Origin: Clostridia bacterium
GTDB taxonomy: Bacteria; Bacillota_A; Clostridia; TANB77; CAG-508
Reading direction: 5' to 3'
Assembly (NCBI GenBank): GCA_017475185.1
Contig: JAFVGB010000001.1
Coordinates: 1 to 47,491, forward strand
Length of the DNA stretch: 47,491 bases
The stretch's first letter is position 1; each line of letters begins with the position of its first letter. The notes beneath the pieces are model-generated. The model worked only from the letters and a program-made list of their open reading frames with translations. It had not been told where the DNA came from and ran no database searches. A program made the translations under genes and the position numbers. This document shows positions 1-7,900 of the stretch, in pieces.

Positions 1-32
1 ATATATATATAATATTATAATTTAAATATTAT

Positions 33-120
33 ATTAACATATAAAATAATAATTAATACTATTAACATATAATTAACATACAAGATAATATTACATTAAC
101 ATATAATATTACATTAACAG
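33..120. repeat. ATTAACATA short direct repeats (iteron-like)
   Basis: ATTAACATA occurs at 33-41, 61-69, 72-80 and 95-103, and ATTAACAG at 113-120. Spacing is irregular. Iterons at phage or plasmid origins can look like this, but in such AT-rich sequence chance or slippage is a real alternative. Confidence 0.45.
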
Positions 121-196
121 TATTTTAAATTTAAACATATAAAATATAAGACAATATTACATTAATAAATAAATATTACATTAACAGTATTTTAAA
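105..196. repeat. 25-nt perfect direct repeat pair
   Basis: The 25 nt at 105-129 recur exactly at 172-196 (they begin AATATTACATTAACAG and end TATTTTAAA), 67 nt apart. The exact match over 25 nt goes beyond the general AT bias. Confidence 0.7.
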
Positions 197-252
197 AATA
201 TATATATAAATATTTATTTTAAATATATATAATCGATAATAGGATAAATAAA

Positions 253-283
253 GCGCGTGCGCGCGCGCGAGTGTGTGCGTGTG
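253..283. other. Alternating purine-pyrimidine tract with Z-DNA potential
   Basis: A GCGCGTGCGCGCGCGCG run followed by GTGTGTGCGTGTG gives about 30 nt of alternating purine/pyrimidine with one break, in the middle of nearly pure A/T sequence. Such tracts can form Z-DNA under negative supercoiling. Function unknown. Confidence 0.6.
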
Positions 284-596
284 ATTTACTATTTATATGT
301 TCCTATAATTCAGGATATGCAAAATTACGCACAGAAATGACCAGTATTTAATTTTTATACTTCCACCCTTACAATTATCAAATTAAAAATAAAATTAAAA
401 TATGAGCAAATAAACGCTGTTTTTTGATATAATGAGAAAAGAATATAAATTTTTAATTCGATGAGATAATTTTACGCTGATGATTTGATATTTTTATTTT
501 TCATTCTCTTTTATTTTAGAATGTGTGTTTTTGCCGTCATTTGTCTCCTCTGTTGAGACTTTACAGCTTCACCCTTATAATTTATCATTTGAAAAG

Positions 597-632
597 AAAA
601 ACGCCGTAAATCAAAAATAAACGGCGTTTTTT
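597..632. terminator. Intrinsic terminator hairpin
   Basis: AAAACGCCGT (597-606) pairs with ACGGCGTTTT (621-630) and is followed by T residues on the plus strand. The A-rich left flank makes it usable on the minus strand too. Confidence 0.75.
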
Positions 633-672
633 AATTTTAAGAGGTTTTATTTTTTTTTTATATAAATTTTAT

Positions 673-764
673 TATTTTTGTATGGTGCTTTTTGCATTAA
701 GTATAATTTTTTGTTTTTGTTTATAAATTCAAAAGCGGACCTGTATAGATCCGCTTTCTTTTTA
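673..764 (+). ncRNA. Putative short RNA unit left of the recombination operon
   Basis: TATTTTTG (673-680) matches the -7 element seen genome-wide. No TTG lies at the right -33 distance, so the promoter is weaker than the others. About 80 nt downstream lies the hairpin AAAGCGGA/TCCGCTTT (732-757) followed by CTTCTTTTT. The predicted RNA spans about 687-764 and has no start codon with a useful frame. The same hairpin is the convergent terminator of the minus-strand operon ending at 762. Confidence 0.4.
731..764. terminator. Bidirectional terminator at end of recombination operon
   Basis: AAAGCGGA...TCCGCTTT stem with A-rich left and T-rich right flanks, directly beyond the stop of the minus-strand SSB-like gene. 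It can end transcription from both sides. Confidence 0.75.
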
Positions 765-1121
765 GTTAATTGTTCCTAAGGAATTAAATGTTCTTTTAAC
801 TTGCTCTATCGTATTTGACAGCTTGTCTGGCATTTGTGGATAATATAAGATTTCTAATTTATCGCATTGGACTTCTGTATTGTCATCTTTCGTATATGTT
901 AAATGTCCCTCAAAATATATTAAACTTCCCAGTGCATAATCATTAATCAATAAATCCGCTATTCCATTCCACGCTCTTATTTTTACAATATTCGACTCTC
1001 CATGTTTTCGCTGCAGGTCAAGCCAAGCATACGCCCATCGATGGTTTGAAGTTTTAGAATTAACAAGTTTGCTCACCTTTATAACTCTGCCTATTAACTC
1101 CACTTTATTCAAAGTATCCAC
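762..1121 (-). CDS. ssb: Single-stranded DNA-binding protein-like (OB fold)
   Basis: This 119-aa protein starts NKVELIGRVIKV, the usual opening of a bacterial or phage SSB OB fold. The expected strand pattern follows: W-A-Y/W-L-D near residues 29-34, V-K-I-R-A-W-N at 46-52, and G-S-L-I-Y-F-E-G-H-L around 65-74. It lacks the acidic C-terminal tail (DDIPF-like) that recruits host proteins and is shorter than a typical SSB (150-180 aa). It is the last gene of a minus-strand operon behind ERF and VRR-NUC, a common phage recombination set. Role inferred: coating single strands during replication and annealing. Confidence 0.7.
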   Translation of the reverse strand: MDTLNKVELIGRVIKVSKLVNSKTSNHRWAYAWLDLQRKHGESNIVKIRAWNGIADLLINDYALGSLIYFEGHLTYTKDDNTEVQCDKLEILYYPQMPDKLSNTIEQVKRTFNSLGTIN

Positions 1122-1136
1122 TTTAACAACCTAAAT

Positions 1137-1490
1137 TTATTTGTTTGATAAATAACTTTTTACTACAATTTGAAATTCCTCTAATGATTTGATTACAATA
1201 TATTTATAACCTTGCTGTTTTACTAATTCTTCAAAGAGCTTCTGGCTCTCTGACTGCTTGTTGTAATCCACCTTAAACTCAATATAAAGACCATGATATT
1301 CATTGTTTGGAACGCTTAGAAACATATCCGCTACGCCTGCCACTACTCCCTCTTTTTTTAGATAAGCTGCTGTTTTAATGTTCCTTAATCCGCCATTGGG
1401 AATTGCAAATAATAAACCTTTATATTTTCTATAAATTATATTAAAATAATAATAACAAGATGTTTGTAAATTATGCTCTTTAGTTTTCAT
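1137..1490 (-). CDS. VRR-NUC domain nuclease
   Basis: This 117-aa protein is made entirely of a VRR-NUC (PD-D/ExK superfamily) domain. Visible motifs are the early F-A-I-P-N-G-G loop (28-34), G-V-A-D (52-55, metal-binding Asp), I-E-F-K (70-73, the E-x-K catalytic pair) and the S-x-x-Q-K-x-F helix near residue 83. Stand-alone phage VRR-NUC proteins are thought to be structure-specific or Holliday-junction nucleases. It sits one nucleotide from ERF and 15 nt before the SSB-like gene, fitting a recombination module. Confidence 0.85.
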   Translation of the reverse strand: MKTKEHNLQTSCYYYFNIIYRKYKGLLFAIPNGGLRNIKTAAYLKKEGVVAGVADMFLSVPNNEYHGLYIEFKVDYNKQSESQKLFEELVKQQGYKYIVIKSLEEFQIVVKSYLSNK

Positions 1491-1491
1491 A

Positions 1492-2322
1492 TTAAAATTC
1501 TATTTCTGCTTTGTCTTCTAATACTGCTTCGTAAGACTCTGTATCTTTTTTGTATTTGTAATTGAATGCTTTAGTTGCTCTCTCGTGTAGTTCTTTAATT
1601 AAACTTGTTTTAACTTCATCTGCTATTTCTAAATTCTTTGCTCCTTGTTTAATTTCGTGCAGAAGAGCAGTAAAATCTTGAGCAAGAAAAGTATTATTTA
1701 AATTTTCTTTAATATTTTTTATAAACTTGTCTTTTTGTTCTTTTGTTATTTCTTTAGGTTTTATTTCCTGTATTTTCATAACAGGTTTTTGCGCCTGTCT
1801 TGGTTGCTGCTGAGCTGGCTGTCGTACTGGCTGTTGTGCCTGCTGTACTGGTCTGCTGCTTCTCTGTACTCTGTCCACTTCAACATTGTATTTGCTTTTA
1901 GTATTTGCCCATATATCAGGCGCCATAGCGTCCACGTCAATCTCATCACAAATTATTATATTCAAAATGCTTGATAATAAATAACGTTTGGCGTATGTTA
2001 TAAATCCGCCGAATTTTTGCGGATTGTCTTCTATTTTTTGTCCAATAATCAATTCTGTAATTCTCATTTCTTGAGAAGCAGAATGGGTTAATGTACAAGT
2101 CAATTTAATTTTTTCATTTTCTAAAGTCTTTAATGAAAAATAGCATTCTAAACCTACCTCGCTTAAAATAGGGAATATAGCTTGCTGTATAGTTGCTAAA
2201 TCTGCATAGCTGAATTGAGTTTTGCCGTTGTATTTCACGGTGTTTAATTTTTCAATAGGTTTAAGCTGTCTTTGAAATTCCAGCATTGCTTCGCTTAATG
2301 TTTTGTAAGATTCTTTACTCAT
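1492..2322 (-). CDS. erf: ERF-family single-strand annealing recombinase
   Basis: This 276-aa protein has an ERF domain over residues 1-135. It contains the signature G-G-F-I-T-Y-A-K-R-Y-L-L (105-116) followed by the acidic D-E-I-D-V-D-A (126-132). Residues 155-180 form a Q/P/R-rich linker and the C-terminus (185-276) is charged and helical. ERF proteins anneal complementary strands and support phage genome circularisation or recombination. It overlaps the upstream 101-aa gene by 8 nt and abuts VRR-NUC, so they are co-transcribed. Confidence 0.85.
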   Translation of the reverse strand: MSKESYKTLSEAMLEFQRQLKPIEKLNTVKYNGKTQFSYADLATIQQAIFPILSEVGLECYFSLKTLENEKIKLTCTLTHSASQEMRITELIIGQKIEDNPQKFGGFITYAKRYLLSSILNIIICDEIDVDAMAPDIWANTKSKYNVEVDRVQRSSRPVQQAQQPVRQPAQQQPRQAQKPVMKIQEIKPKEITKEQKDKFIKNIKENLNNTFLAQDFTALLHEIKQGAKNLEIADEVKTSLIKELHERATKAFNYKYKKDTESYEAVLEDKAEIEF

Positions 2323-2620
2323 TGTTTTCTCCTTTGCTGTTCATAATAATAGGATTTAAGATTAATAAACTTATATGCTTAAATAAATAAATCAATATAT
2401 ATTTAGCAGTGTTTTTCATTCTGAAAAACAAAGAGTATAAAGAATAATCATTATATTCTTTTTTGTAGTATTTAATAATACTTTTTCTATTATCTATTTC
2501 TTTAGATAATTGTTTGTAAACTTTTAGATATCTATTGTATTTTTCTAATTCTAAAAGTTTGATTTGATTAGTTTCTTTTTCTAATCTGGCTAAAATTCCG
2601 TTATACTTATTGATATTCAT
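2315..2620 (-). CDS. Hypothetical protein with basic coiled N-terminus and C-terminal membrane segment
   Basis: This 101-aa protein was not recognised. Residues 10-55 are a Lys/Glu/Ile-rich helical stretch and residues about 72-93 are hydrophobic (Y-I-L-I-Y-L-F...L-L-I-L), consistent with one membrane helix. It is the first gene after a good minus-strand promoter (2657-2686) and overlaps the start of ERF by 8 nt, so it leads the recombination operon. Confidence 0.6.
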   Translation of the reverse strand: MNINKYNGILARLEKETNQIKLLELEKYNRYLKVYKQLSKEIDNRKSIIKYYKKEYNDYSLYSLFFRMKNTAKYILIYLFKHISLLILNPIIMNSKGENNE

Positions 2621-2656
2621 TGATTACCTCAAATTTATATTAATAATTTTGTATTA

Positions 2657-2686
2657 CAAAAATAATAATTATTTTAAAAAAAACAA
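2657..2686 (-). promoter_or_regulatory. Bacteroidota-type promoter for the recombination operon
   Basis: Read on the minus strand: TTG (2686-2684), 19 nt, TATTTTTG (2664-2657). It matches the TTG/TAnnTTTG consensus, 37 nt ahead of the gene starting at 2620. Confidence 0.8.
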
Positions 2687-2698
2687 ATATATTTTTAA

Positions 2699-2866
2699 TT
2701 ATTTTAACAAATATTTTTCTTTATCAAATTTATAATTGCATTTATAATTATCTTTTACTTGAATATCAATAATATGGTGTCTATCGAAAGACAAAGAATA
2801 GCATTTACTGAAATTACAGCAATAATTACATTTATCGTATAATTTGTTTTCGTTTATGTACTTCAT
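2699..2866 (-). CDS. Small Cys-containing hypothetical protein (55 aa)
   Basis: This short frame begins ATG AAG TAC ATA at 2866 and is preceded by AAGGGAGA, a good ribosome-binding site. The protein opens MKYINENKLYDKCNYCCNFS and holds a CxxCC...C cluster and a D-R-H-H motif, so metal binding is possible. No family recognised. It lies between the HTH gene and the promoter of the recombination operon. Confidence 0.5.
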   Translation of the reverse strand: MKYINENKLYDKCNYCCNFSKCYSLSFDRHHIIDIQVKDNYKCNYKFDKEKYLLK

Positions 2867-2887
2867 TATATTCTCCCTTAAAGATAA

Positions 2888-3205
2888 TTATTTTTTTAAT
2901 TTAGGAACGTCGAAATATCTCCATAATTTATAATATGTTATATCATATTTTTTAGCTATTTTAAGTCTTGGAATACCAAGTTCTAAATCTCTTTTTATTT
3001 TTCTTACAATATCGGAATTATTAAGAATAATATAACGTTCAGGAGAAGGTGTATTTTTATCAATATAACGTCTCTTAAAGAAAACGAAAGATTGATAAGT
3101 AACTCCCATTTTTTCAGCTATTATTCTTTTTGGCACGCCTTTATCCAATAATTTTTTTATTTCTTTTTTATTAGCGTGCAGATTTTTAAGGTTCTCATTA
3201 CTCAT
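2888..3205 (-). CDS. Tandem helix-turn-helix protein, putative regulator
   Basis: This 105-aa protein is built from two similar halves. One is I-K-K-L-L-D-K-G-V-P-K-R-I-I-A-E-K-M-G-V-T (16-36), the other I-K-R-D-L-E-L-G-I-P-R-L-K-I-A-K-K-Y-D-I-T (70-90). Each has the layout of a Hin/resolvase-like or sigma-4-like HTH ('G-[IV]-P-x-x-x-I-A-x-K-x-x-[IV]-[TS]'). It probably binds DNA. It is 2 nt downstream of the frameshifted chaperone gene and probably co-transcribed from the promoter at 3946-3976. Confidence 0.65.
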   Translation of the reverse strand: MSNENLKNLHANKKEIKKLLDKGVPKRIIAEKMGVTYQSFVFFKRRYIDKNTPSPERYIILNNSDIVRKIKRDLELGIPRLKIAKKYDITYYKLWRYFDVPKLKK

Positions 3206-3207
3206 AA

Positions 3208-3914
3208 TTAATACTTGTTTTTAATTGTTGTTTCTAAAACCAACATAGTTTCAATAAAATTGCTTTTTTTAATATCTTCTACCCTTGTAATATCATAATC
3301 TGCCAGGAGCAGATTGTACCAGTTATTTTTTATTGCCCAGTCGAGTCTTTTTTCGATTTCTTCTTTTTCGAAGATATGCTTTGAAATAAATTGTTTTCTG
3401 ACAAGGTCTTTACGGAGTTTGTCATTTTTTCCCACGCTTCCGCCAATGCCATTAACTCTTCTGTTGGCGTTAGCTTTTTCGGATTTGCTCTGTAAGAGAA
3501 TGTCAATAGATCCTTTAATCTTCCCCGTTTTAGAAAAAAACTTTCAATAATCTTTTGCATTTTTACCTGCATGTCGCGAGAGCCGTTTTCTTGGTCTGCT
3601 GGTTGTTCCAGAAGACCGTTTCTAACATCAAGACAAGCATCAAGATTAAATTTTTGTATTTTATTATCTATTTCTTCCAAAAGCAGATAAGAAATTAAAG
3701 TCTCTTTCCAATAAGCAAAATCACATTGCAGTAATACATCAAAATCTTTAGGTACTTGCTTAGAAGACTGCAGGCACCACGTCATGTATTCTGTTGCAAT
3801 AGACACTTGAGCATTGCAAAGTTTATTATATTGATAAATATACGTTTTATCGTTAATAATAAACGTTTCTTTTTCATTAGTAAATTGTTCTACAATATCG
3901 TTAACCGTTTCCAT
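3208..3914 (-). CDS. Predicted -1 frameshift product of the tail assembly chaperone (gpGT-like), 235 aa
   Basis: The frame starting at 3914 carries a perfect slippery heptamer T_TTT_TTT (3540-3534) in phase (codons Ser125-Phe126-Phe127). The -1 frame is closed by a TGA at 3546-3544, immediately before the heptamer. From there it stays open for 108 codons down to the stop at 3208. A ribosome slipping here would make 127 aa of the upstream frame plus 108 aa of the -1 frame. The only alternative start for the -1 frame is a GTG at 3435, with no spaced ribosome-binding site. This is the G/GT arrangement of siphovirus tail assembly chaperones. The frameshift itself is inferred from sequence. Confidence 0.6.
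3330..3914 (-). CDS. Putative tail assembly chaperone (gpG-like), unshifted product
   Basis: This 194-aa protein has no strongly recognised motif. It has a mixed N-terminus (T-F-I-I-N-D-K-T-Y-I-Y), a helical middle, and ends in a run of Lys/Ser (S-S-K-K-K-K-S-K-K). Size, the overlapping -1 frame and the in-phase T_TTT_TTT at codons 125-127 match phage tail assembly chaperones, which make a short and a long form. Unusually, it lies downstream of the tape-measure gene rather than upstream, with its own promoter (3946-3976). Confidence 0.5.
   Translation of the reverse strand: METVNDIVEQFTNEKETFIINDKTYIYQYNKLCNAQVSIATEYMTWCLQSSKQVPKDFDVLLQCDFAYWKETLISYLLLEEIDNKIQKFNLDACLDVRNGLLEQPADQENGSRDMQVKMQKIIESFFLKRGRLKDLLTFSYRANPKKLTPTEELMALAEAWEKMTNSVKTLSENNLFQSISSKKKKSKKDSTGQ
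3534..3540 (-). promoter_or_regulatory. Programmed -1 frameshift slippery heptamer T_TTT_TTT
   Basis: Seven T residues on the minus strand sit in the X_XXY_YYZ phase of the 3914-start frame (AG-T TTT TTT-CTA). The -1 frame opens at this point after a TGA six nucleotides upstream and stays open to 3208. Homopolymeric T_TTT_TTT is a known efficient -1 slippery site. Confidence 0.6.
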
Positions 3915-3945
3915 AAAATTTTATATATTATTCTTTAACTTATTA

Positions 3946-3976
3946 CAAAAATAATAATAATTTTTGAATAAATCAA
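3946..3976 (-). promoter_or_regulatory. Bacteroidota-type promoter for the chaperone/HTH unit
   Basis: Minus strand: TTG (3976-3974), 20 nt, TATTTTTG (3953-3946), 32 nt before the ATG at 3914. Confidence 0.8.
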
Positions 3977-3984
3977 AATTATTT

Positions 3985-4473
3985 TTAATAATTATCTAAA
4001 TCATGCAATAATAAATTCAATCTTTCAAAAAATCTTTTTTCATTTATATTGTCGCATATATCATTATGATTTGCGCTTTCTGCTCTGTCAAAATCCACGC
4101 AGAACCAGCACGATTTGCAAGTCGTGCATTCTTCACACATAAAACAATTCATACAGCTGCTGCATTTATAACATTTCGTGCATCCAGTACACGCAAGACA
4201 ACCTATGCAGTCTCTACAAGTGCTTATGCACCACCCTGTGTTGCAGTTATGGCAATATTCGCATTTATAGCACTCATCGCAGTCTGAGCATTCGTAACAA
4301 TTAAAACAATTTACATTATTATATTTGTTTAAGTAATCTTTATACTCATCAAAATCTAATAGCCAATAATCTAAAAATTCTTGAGTACAGCCATTTACTT
4401 TTTTTGTTTTTATATCTTCTAACCATTCTTCTTTGTTATTATATAAAACAAGAGGGATTTCTGGATTATTCAT
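3985..4473 (-). CDS. Cys-repeat protein, paralogue 1 (162 aa)
   Basis: The start at 4473 is chosen over one 24 nt upstream because AAGGAGC sits just before it. The N-terminal 50 residues carry the family segment V-N-G-C-T-Q-E-F-L and an L-x-F-D-E-Y stretch. Then comes C-F-N-C-Y-E-C and about twenty CxxC steps at three-residue spacing, roughly 25 Cys in all. The residue before each Cys is often N, D, E or K. A short charged C-terminal tail follows. Four paralogues lie in this window (32695, 33288, 45179, 46794). Metal binding or a Cys-ladder repeat fold is inferred. It overlaps the upstream gene by 8 nt. Confidence 0.75.
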   Translation of the reverse strand: MNNPEIPLVLYNNKEEWLEDIKTKKVNGCTQEFLDYWLLDFDEYKDYLNKYNNVNCFNCYECSDCDECYKCEYCHNCNTGWCISTCRDCIGCLACTGCTKCYKCSSCMNCFMCEECTTCKSCWFCVDFDRAESANHNDICDNINEKRFFERLNLLLHDLDNY

Positions 4474-4804
4474 TTTTGCTCCTTTTTCTTGGTACAATAT
4501 TTTTTTGATAGTTTAATCTAATGCTTTTGTTTCTCTGTCTCCATTCTTCAAAACATTCTTTCACAGCATCAAGGAGTGCGTCTCCGTTTAATAAATCGTA
4601 ACACTTCATTCTGTTTATTTTGTCTTGAATAATAGAAGCAAACTTTTCATATTCTCTAACATAAGCAACAGCAAATAATTTTTCTGGCATTTCTATTTCA
4701 TTGTCCAGAATCATTTGGCACAAAGGACTTTCTTTTTGAGCGTTTACTTTAGCTTGTCCAATTTGATATGTAATAAAAACATATCCTTCATTTTCATAAC
4801 ACAT
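4466..4804 (-). CDS. Hypothetical protein (112 aa)
   Basis: Not recognised. It is mixed alpha/beta, with Y-V-F-I-T-Y at 8-13 and a helical, charged C-terminal half ending basic (P-R-K-R-S-K-N-E). It follows a strong promoter (4842-4871) and overlaps the Cys-repeat gene by 8 nt, so the two form one transcription unit. It lies between the tape measure and the putative tail chaperone, so a tail-assembly role is possible but not shown. Confidence 0.6.
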   Translation of the reverse strand: MCYENEGYVFITYQIGQAKVNAQKESPLCQMILDNEIEMPEKLFAVAYVREYEKFASIIQDKINRMKCYDLLNGDALLDAVKECFEEWRQRNKSIRLNYQKNIVPRKRSKNE

Positions 4805-4841
4805 TGCGTTACCTTTTTAAGTTGTTAATAATTTTGTAATA

Positions 4842-4871
4842 CAAAAATAATAATTCTTTTTGAAAAAACAA
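4842..4871 (-). promoter_or_regulatory. Bacteroidota-type promoter
   Basis: Minus strand: TTG (4871-4869), 19 nt, TATTTTTG (4849-4842), 38 nt before the gene at 4804. Confidence 0.8.
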
Positions 4872-4872
4872 A

Positions 4873-4904
4873 ATAAAAAAAACAGCAATCGTAAAATTGC
4901 TGTT
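4873..4904 (-). terminator. Terminator after the tape-measure gene
   Basis: AACAGCAAT/ATTGCTGTT (4881-4889 with 4896-4904), followed on the minus strand by a T-rich run (4880-4872). It ends transcription of the 5.7-kb tape-measure gene just before the next promoter. Confidence 0.8.
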
Positions 4905-4969
4905 AAGTAATGAAAGTTAAAAAGAACAGTTATTAATTATGAAAAATGTAATAAGAAACATTTTCAAAT

Positions 4970-7900
4970 TTAATAATTTCTCAAGCTATTTTCAAATTCT
5001 GTACGTTTTACTGATAAAATAATATCACTTCCTTTAATAGTAGAAGTAAGGTTTATATTGCTTATAGAATTTTGCAAAGCCTTGAAGCTGTTTGAAATTT
5101 TATTATTTTGAGTATCTACTACTTCCTCGACAAGTGAGCGGAGCTGGTCGTCTCTAAATACCCATTCTTTGTTATCTCCGCCTAACCTGTTGCCGTCTCC
5201 TATTAAAGCTAATGTTGGTGAGTCAATTCGTCCGCCTGTTGAGAAACTTAATAATTTAGAAGTTATAGAAGTTATTAAAGGACTTATAATTGCTTTTAAT
5301 GATGATTTAGCAATAGCCAATAAAGCAGGCACAAAAGCAATAATACCACCAGATTTTAAAGCTATATCTGACCAGAATGAGCTGCTAAATAAATAAGTTT
5401 CTAAAGCCGCTTCCGCTTCTCTAATTAAAAACTCACTAAATGTTTTTAATATCAATCTAAGACCGTCTTTTATAGAAGTTATTTGCTCGCCTGACGCAAT
5501 CATGCTGTCAAAGATAGAAACGAAAGTCTTTGCTATTTCTTCACCAGATAAAGCTAAGTTTTGAGAAACGGTGCTTATTGTTCCTTCTATTTCCTGTATT
5601 TTTAATTTCATTTGTTCAGCATTTTCAGTAACAGAAGCGATTTGAGCATCATACATTGCTTTAATAGTATCATCTTGTGTTTTGCTTCTTTGTTCCTGTA
5701 AAGTATTAATTAAATTTAATTGCAGTTCTAAGCTCTTTTTATAATATTCTTCTTCTTTCTTTAATTGTTCCGTTCTTTGTTGTTCTTCTAATTCAGCCAT
5801 ACGTCTTTGGTTTTGCAAATTAAGCGATTGCTCTCTGTATGCTGCTTGGATTTGCAATTTTTCTTTTTCTTCTTGATATTTCTTTTCAATTTCTAAACGT
5901 TTTTTATTATATAATTCTTCTTTGTAAGTAAGTTTTTCTTTTTTGCCGAATTGCTGGTCTAATTTGTCTAATTCGTTTTGCAGTTCATCGTTTATATTTT
6001 CTGTATCAATTTCTAATTTAGTATGGATTGTAGCAATTAAAGATTGATTTAAGAAATTAACGAAATTCGTTGCCTGCTCTTTTTGTTTATCCAAAGAGTT
6101 TTTATTTAATTCATTTTCAGTTTCGTATTTTTGTTTTAATAATTCTATTTCTTTCTCGTTTGCGTCTTTAGTTGCTTTCAATCTGTTATTAATAATATCA
6201 TTTACTTTAGATTTAGCTTCATTCAATTCTTTAGTAAGATTTAAAATATATTCTTGATTAGTTCCTGCTTTCATAGCTTCCTCTAATTTAGCTTTAATTT
6301 CTTCTGTTCGTTTAGTCAATATAGAAAGCATATCATCTGTAATTTTATTAACGTTTTCAGTTGCAATTCTTATACTGTCGTCATCTATACCGAATTTTAG
6401 GTTAATAGTTTTCATTTCGTCTTTTAATCTTTCTTCTAATAAATCCAATTGAGTTAAATCGACTTTAGCTTCGTAAGTCTGTATATCTTTCAAAGTATTA
6501 TTATATTCTTTAATAAAATCAACTACTAATTTTTGAGCTTTTTCCAACTCGTCTTTTTCTAATTTTATTCCAATAGATAAATCACTTAAATTATCTGTTG
6601 TCATAAAATCATCTTTTAATTTCAAATACTCAATTAAATCATTCTTTTCTTTTTCCAGGATTTTTAATTGTTCTTGATTGTATTTATAGTCATCGTAATC
6701 AGTTCTCACTCTTTTTTCAGATAAAATTAAATTATCTGTATTTATTTTAAATATCTCTTGTTCCAATTCGTATTTATTTTTCAAAGAGTTTAATATCTTT
6801 TCATTCTTTTCAAATTCAGTTTCTTTAGCTTTAGCAGAAGCAGTTGTAGTTTTCACTGATTTATCAAAAGTTTTATTGAAAGCATCTACATCTTGATTTG
6901 TTTTTTCAATCCAATCTGCGTTTTGTTTAGCTTGTTTCAATGCTTCTTTAGCGGCTGTAACATCTTCTAATAATTTTTTAGCGTGTGGGTCTGATTTAGC
7001 GGCTTTAACAGAATTATTTTGTACCCATTGATTATAACGCGCCGTCATGTCCCATAATCTCTGCTGTGCTTTTGTTACTTCCTCTGTATCTTTTGCTTTG
7101 TTGTAAGAAACAGCTTTGTTTACTTCTTCCTGTAATTGTAATTGCTGCTCTAATAATTGTTTTCTTTGTACTTCTGCTTGAATAACTTTCTTTAATTCGT
7201 CAGGTTGTTGTTTAATAGATTTAGCTATGCTGTTATATATCTTATCTGTTGCCGTTCCCTCTTTTTCCATTTGTTCTAATTGGCTTAACATTACGTCTTT
7301 TTGATTGCTCATAGAAGTTGCCAATTTATCATATTCAGCTCTTAGCTGGGAAACGTCTTCACCTCTCATTGATTTAGTTGTAATTTGTTTTTGCAAGTCT
7401 TTAAGTTTCTTTTCATTATAAGCAAATGTTTCACCTTGTTTTTCAAAAGTCTTTAATAAATTATTTTGGTTGTCAATTAATTCTTTGCTTACAGACTCTT
7501 CTAAAGCTTTGCTCATTTCTTCAACGGCTTCGCTTGACACTTCATAGCTATTTACTAATTTACCGTTTTCATCGACAATAGTATCTACAACCTTAACTGC
7601 AGCAGGCGCCCATTCTTGTATTTTTTCAGCAATACGTGCTTTCTCTGCTGCATCTTTAGCATTTTTAAAATCATCTTCTAATTGTTTAAGAGCTTGTACG
7701 TCTTTTAATTTTTCAGTAGATTTAACAATATTTTCAATTTGTTCTCCTATGTTAGCTTTTACAGCTTCATTTTTAATCTCGTTGTACATCTCTTTTACTT
7801 GTTCTACGGTTGTTTCTGTTTGCTCTGCAATCTTACGCGCCGCCTCGTCTGTAATCATACCGCCTGCCGTTTCTTTTATATTTTTATCGTATGCTTCTTT

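Larger units (their letters stand above)
1..760. other. AT-rich non-coding left end, possible origin or replication region
   Basis: There is no credible gene. The first 240 nt are almost pure A/T with repeated ATTAACATA words. They are followed by an alternating G/C-G/T tract (253-283), then ordinary AT-rich sequence and two hairpins (597-630 and 731-764). The segments TTCCACCCTTACAATTATC (361-379) and TTCACCCTTATAATTTATC (568-586) are imperfect copies of each other. The right end of the window is also an AT run, so in a circular or permuted genome this would be one continuous AT-rich region. An origin role is inference only. Confidence 0.5.

Noticed and set aside
33..200. CRISPR array from the regularly recurring ATTAACATA words
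   Set aside because: Repeats are 9 nt, irregularly spaced, with no unique spacers and no cas genes.
1735..1974. A 79-codon plus-strand frame inside ERF
   Set aside because: Shadow of the Gln/Pro-rich linker of ERF.
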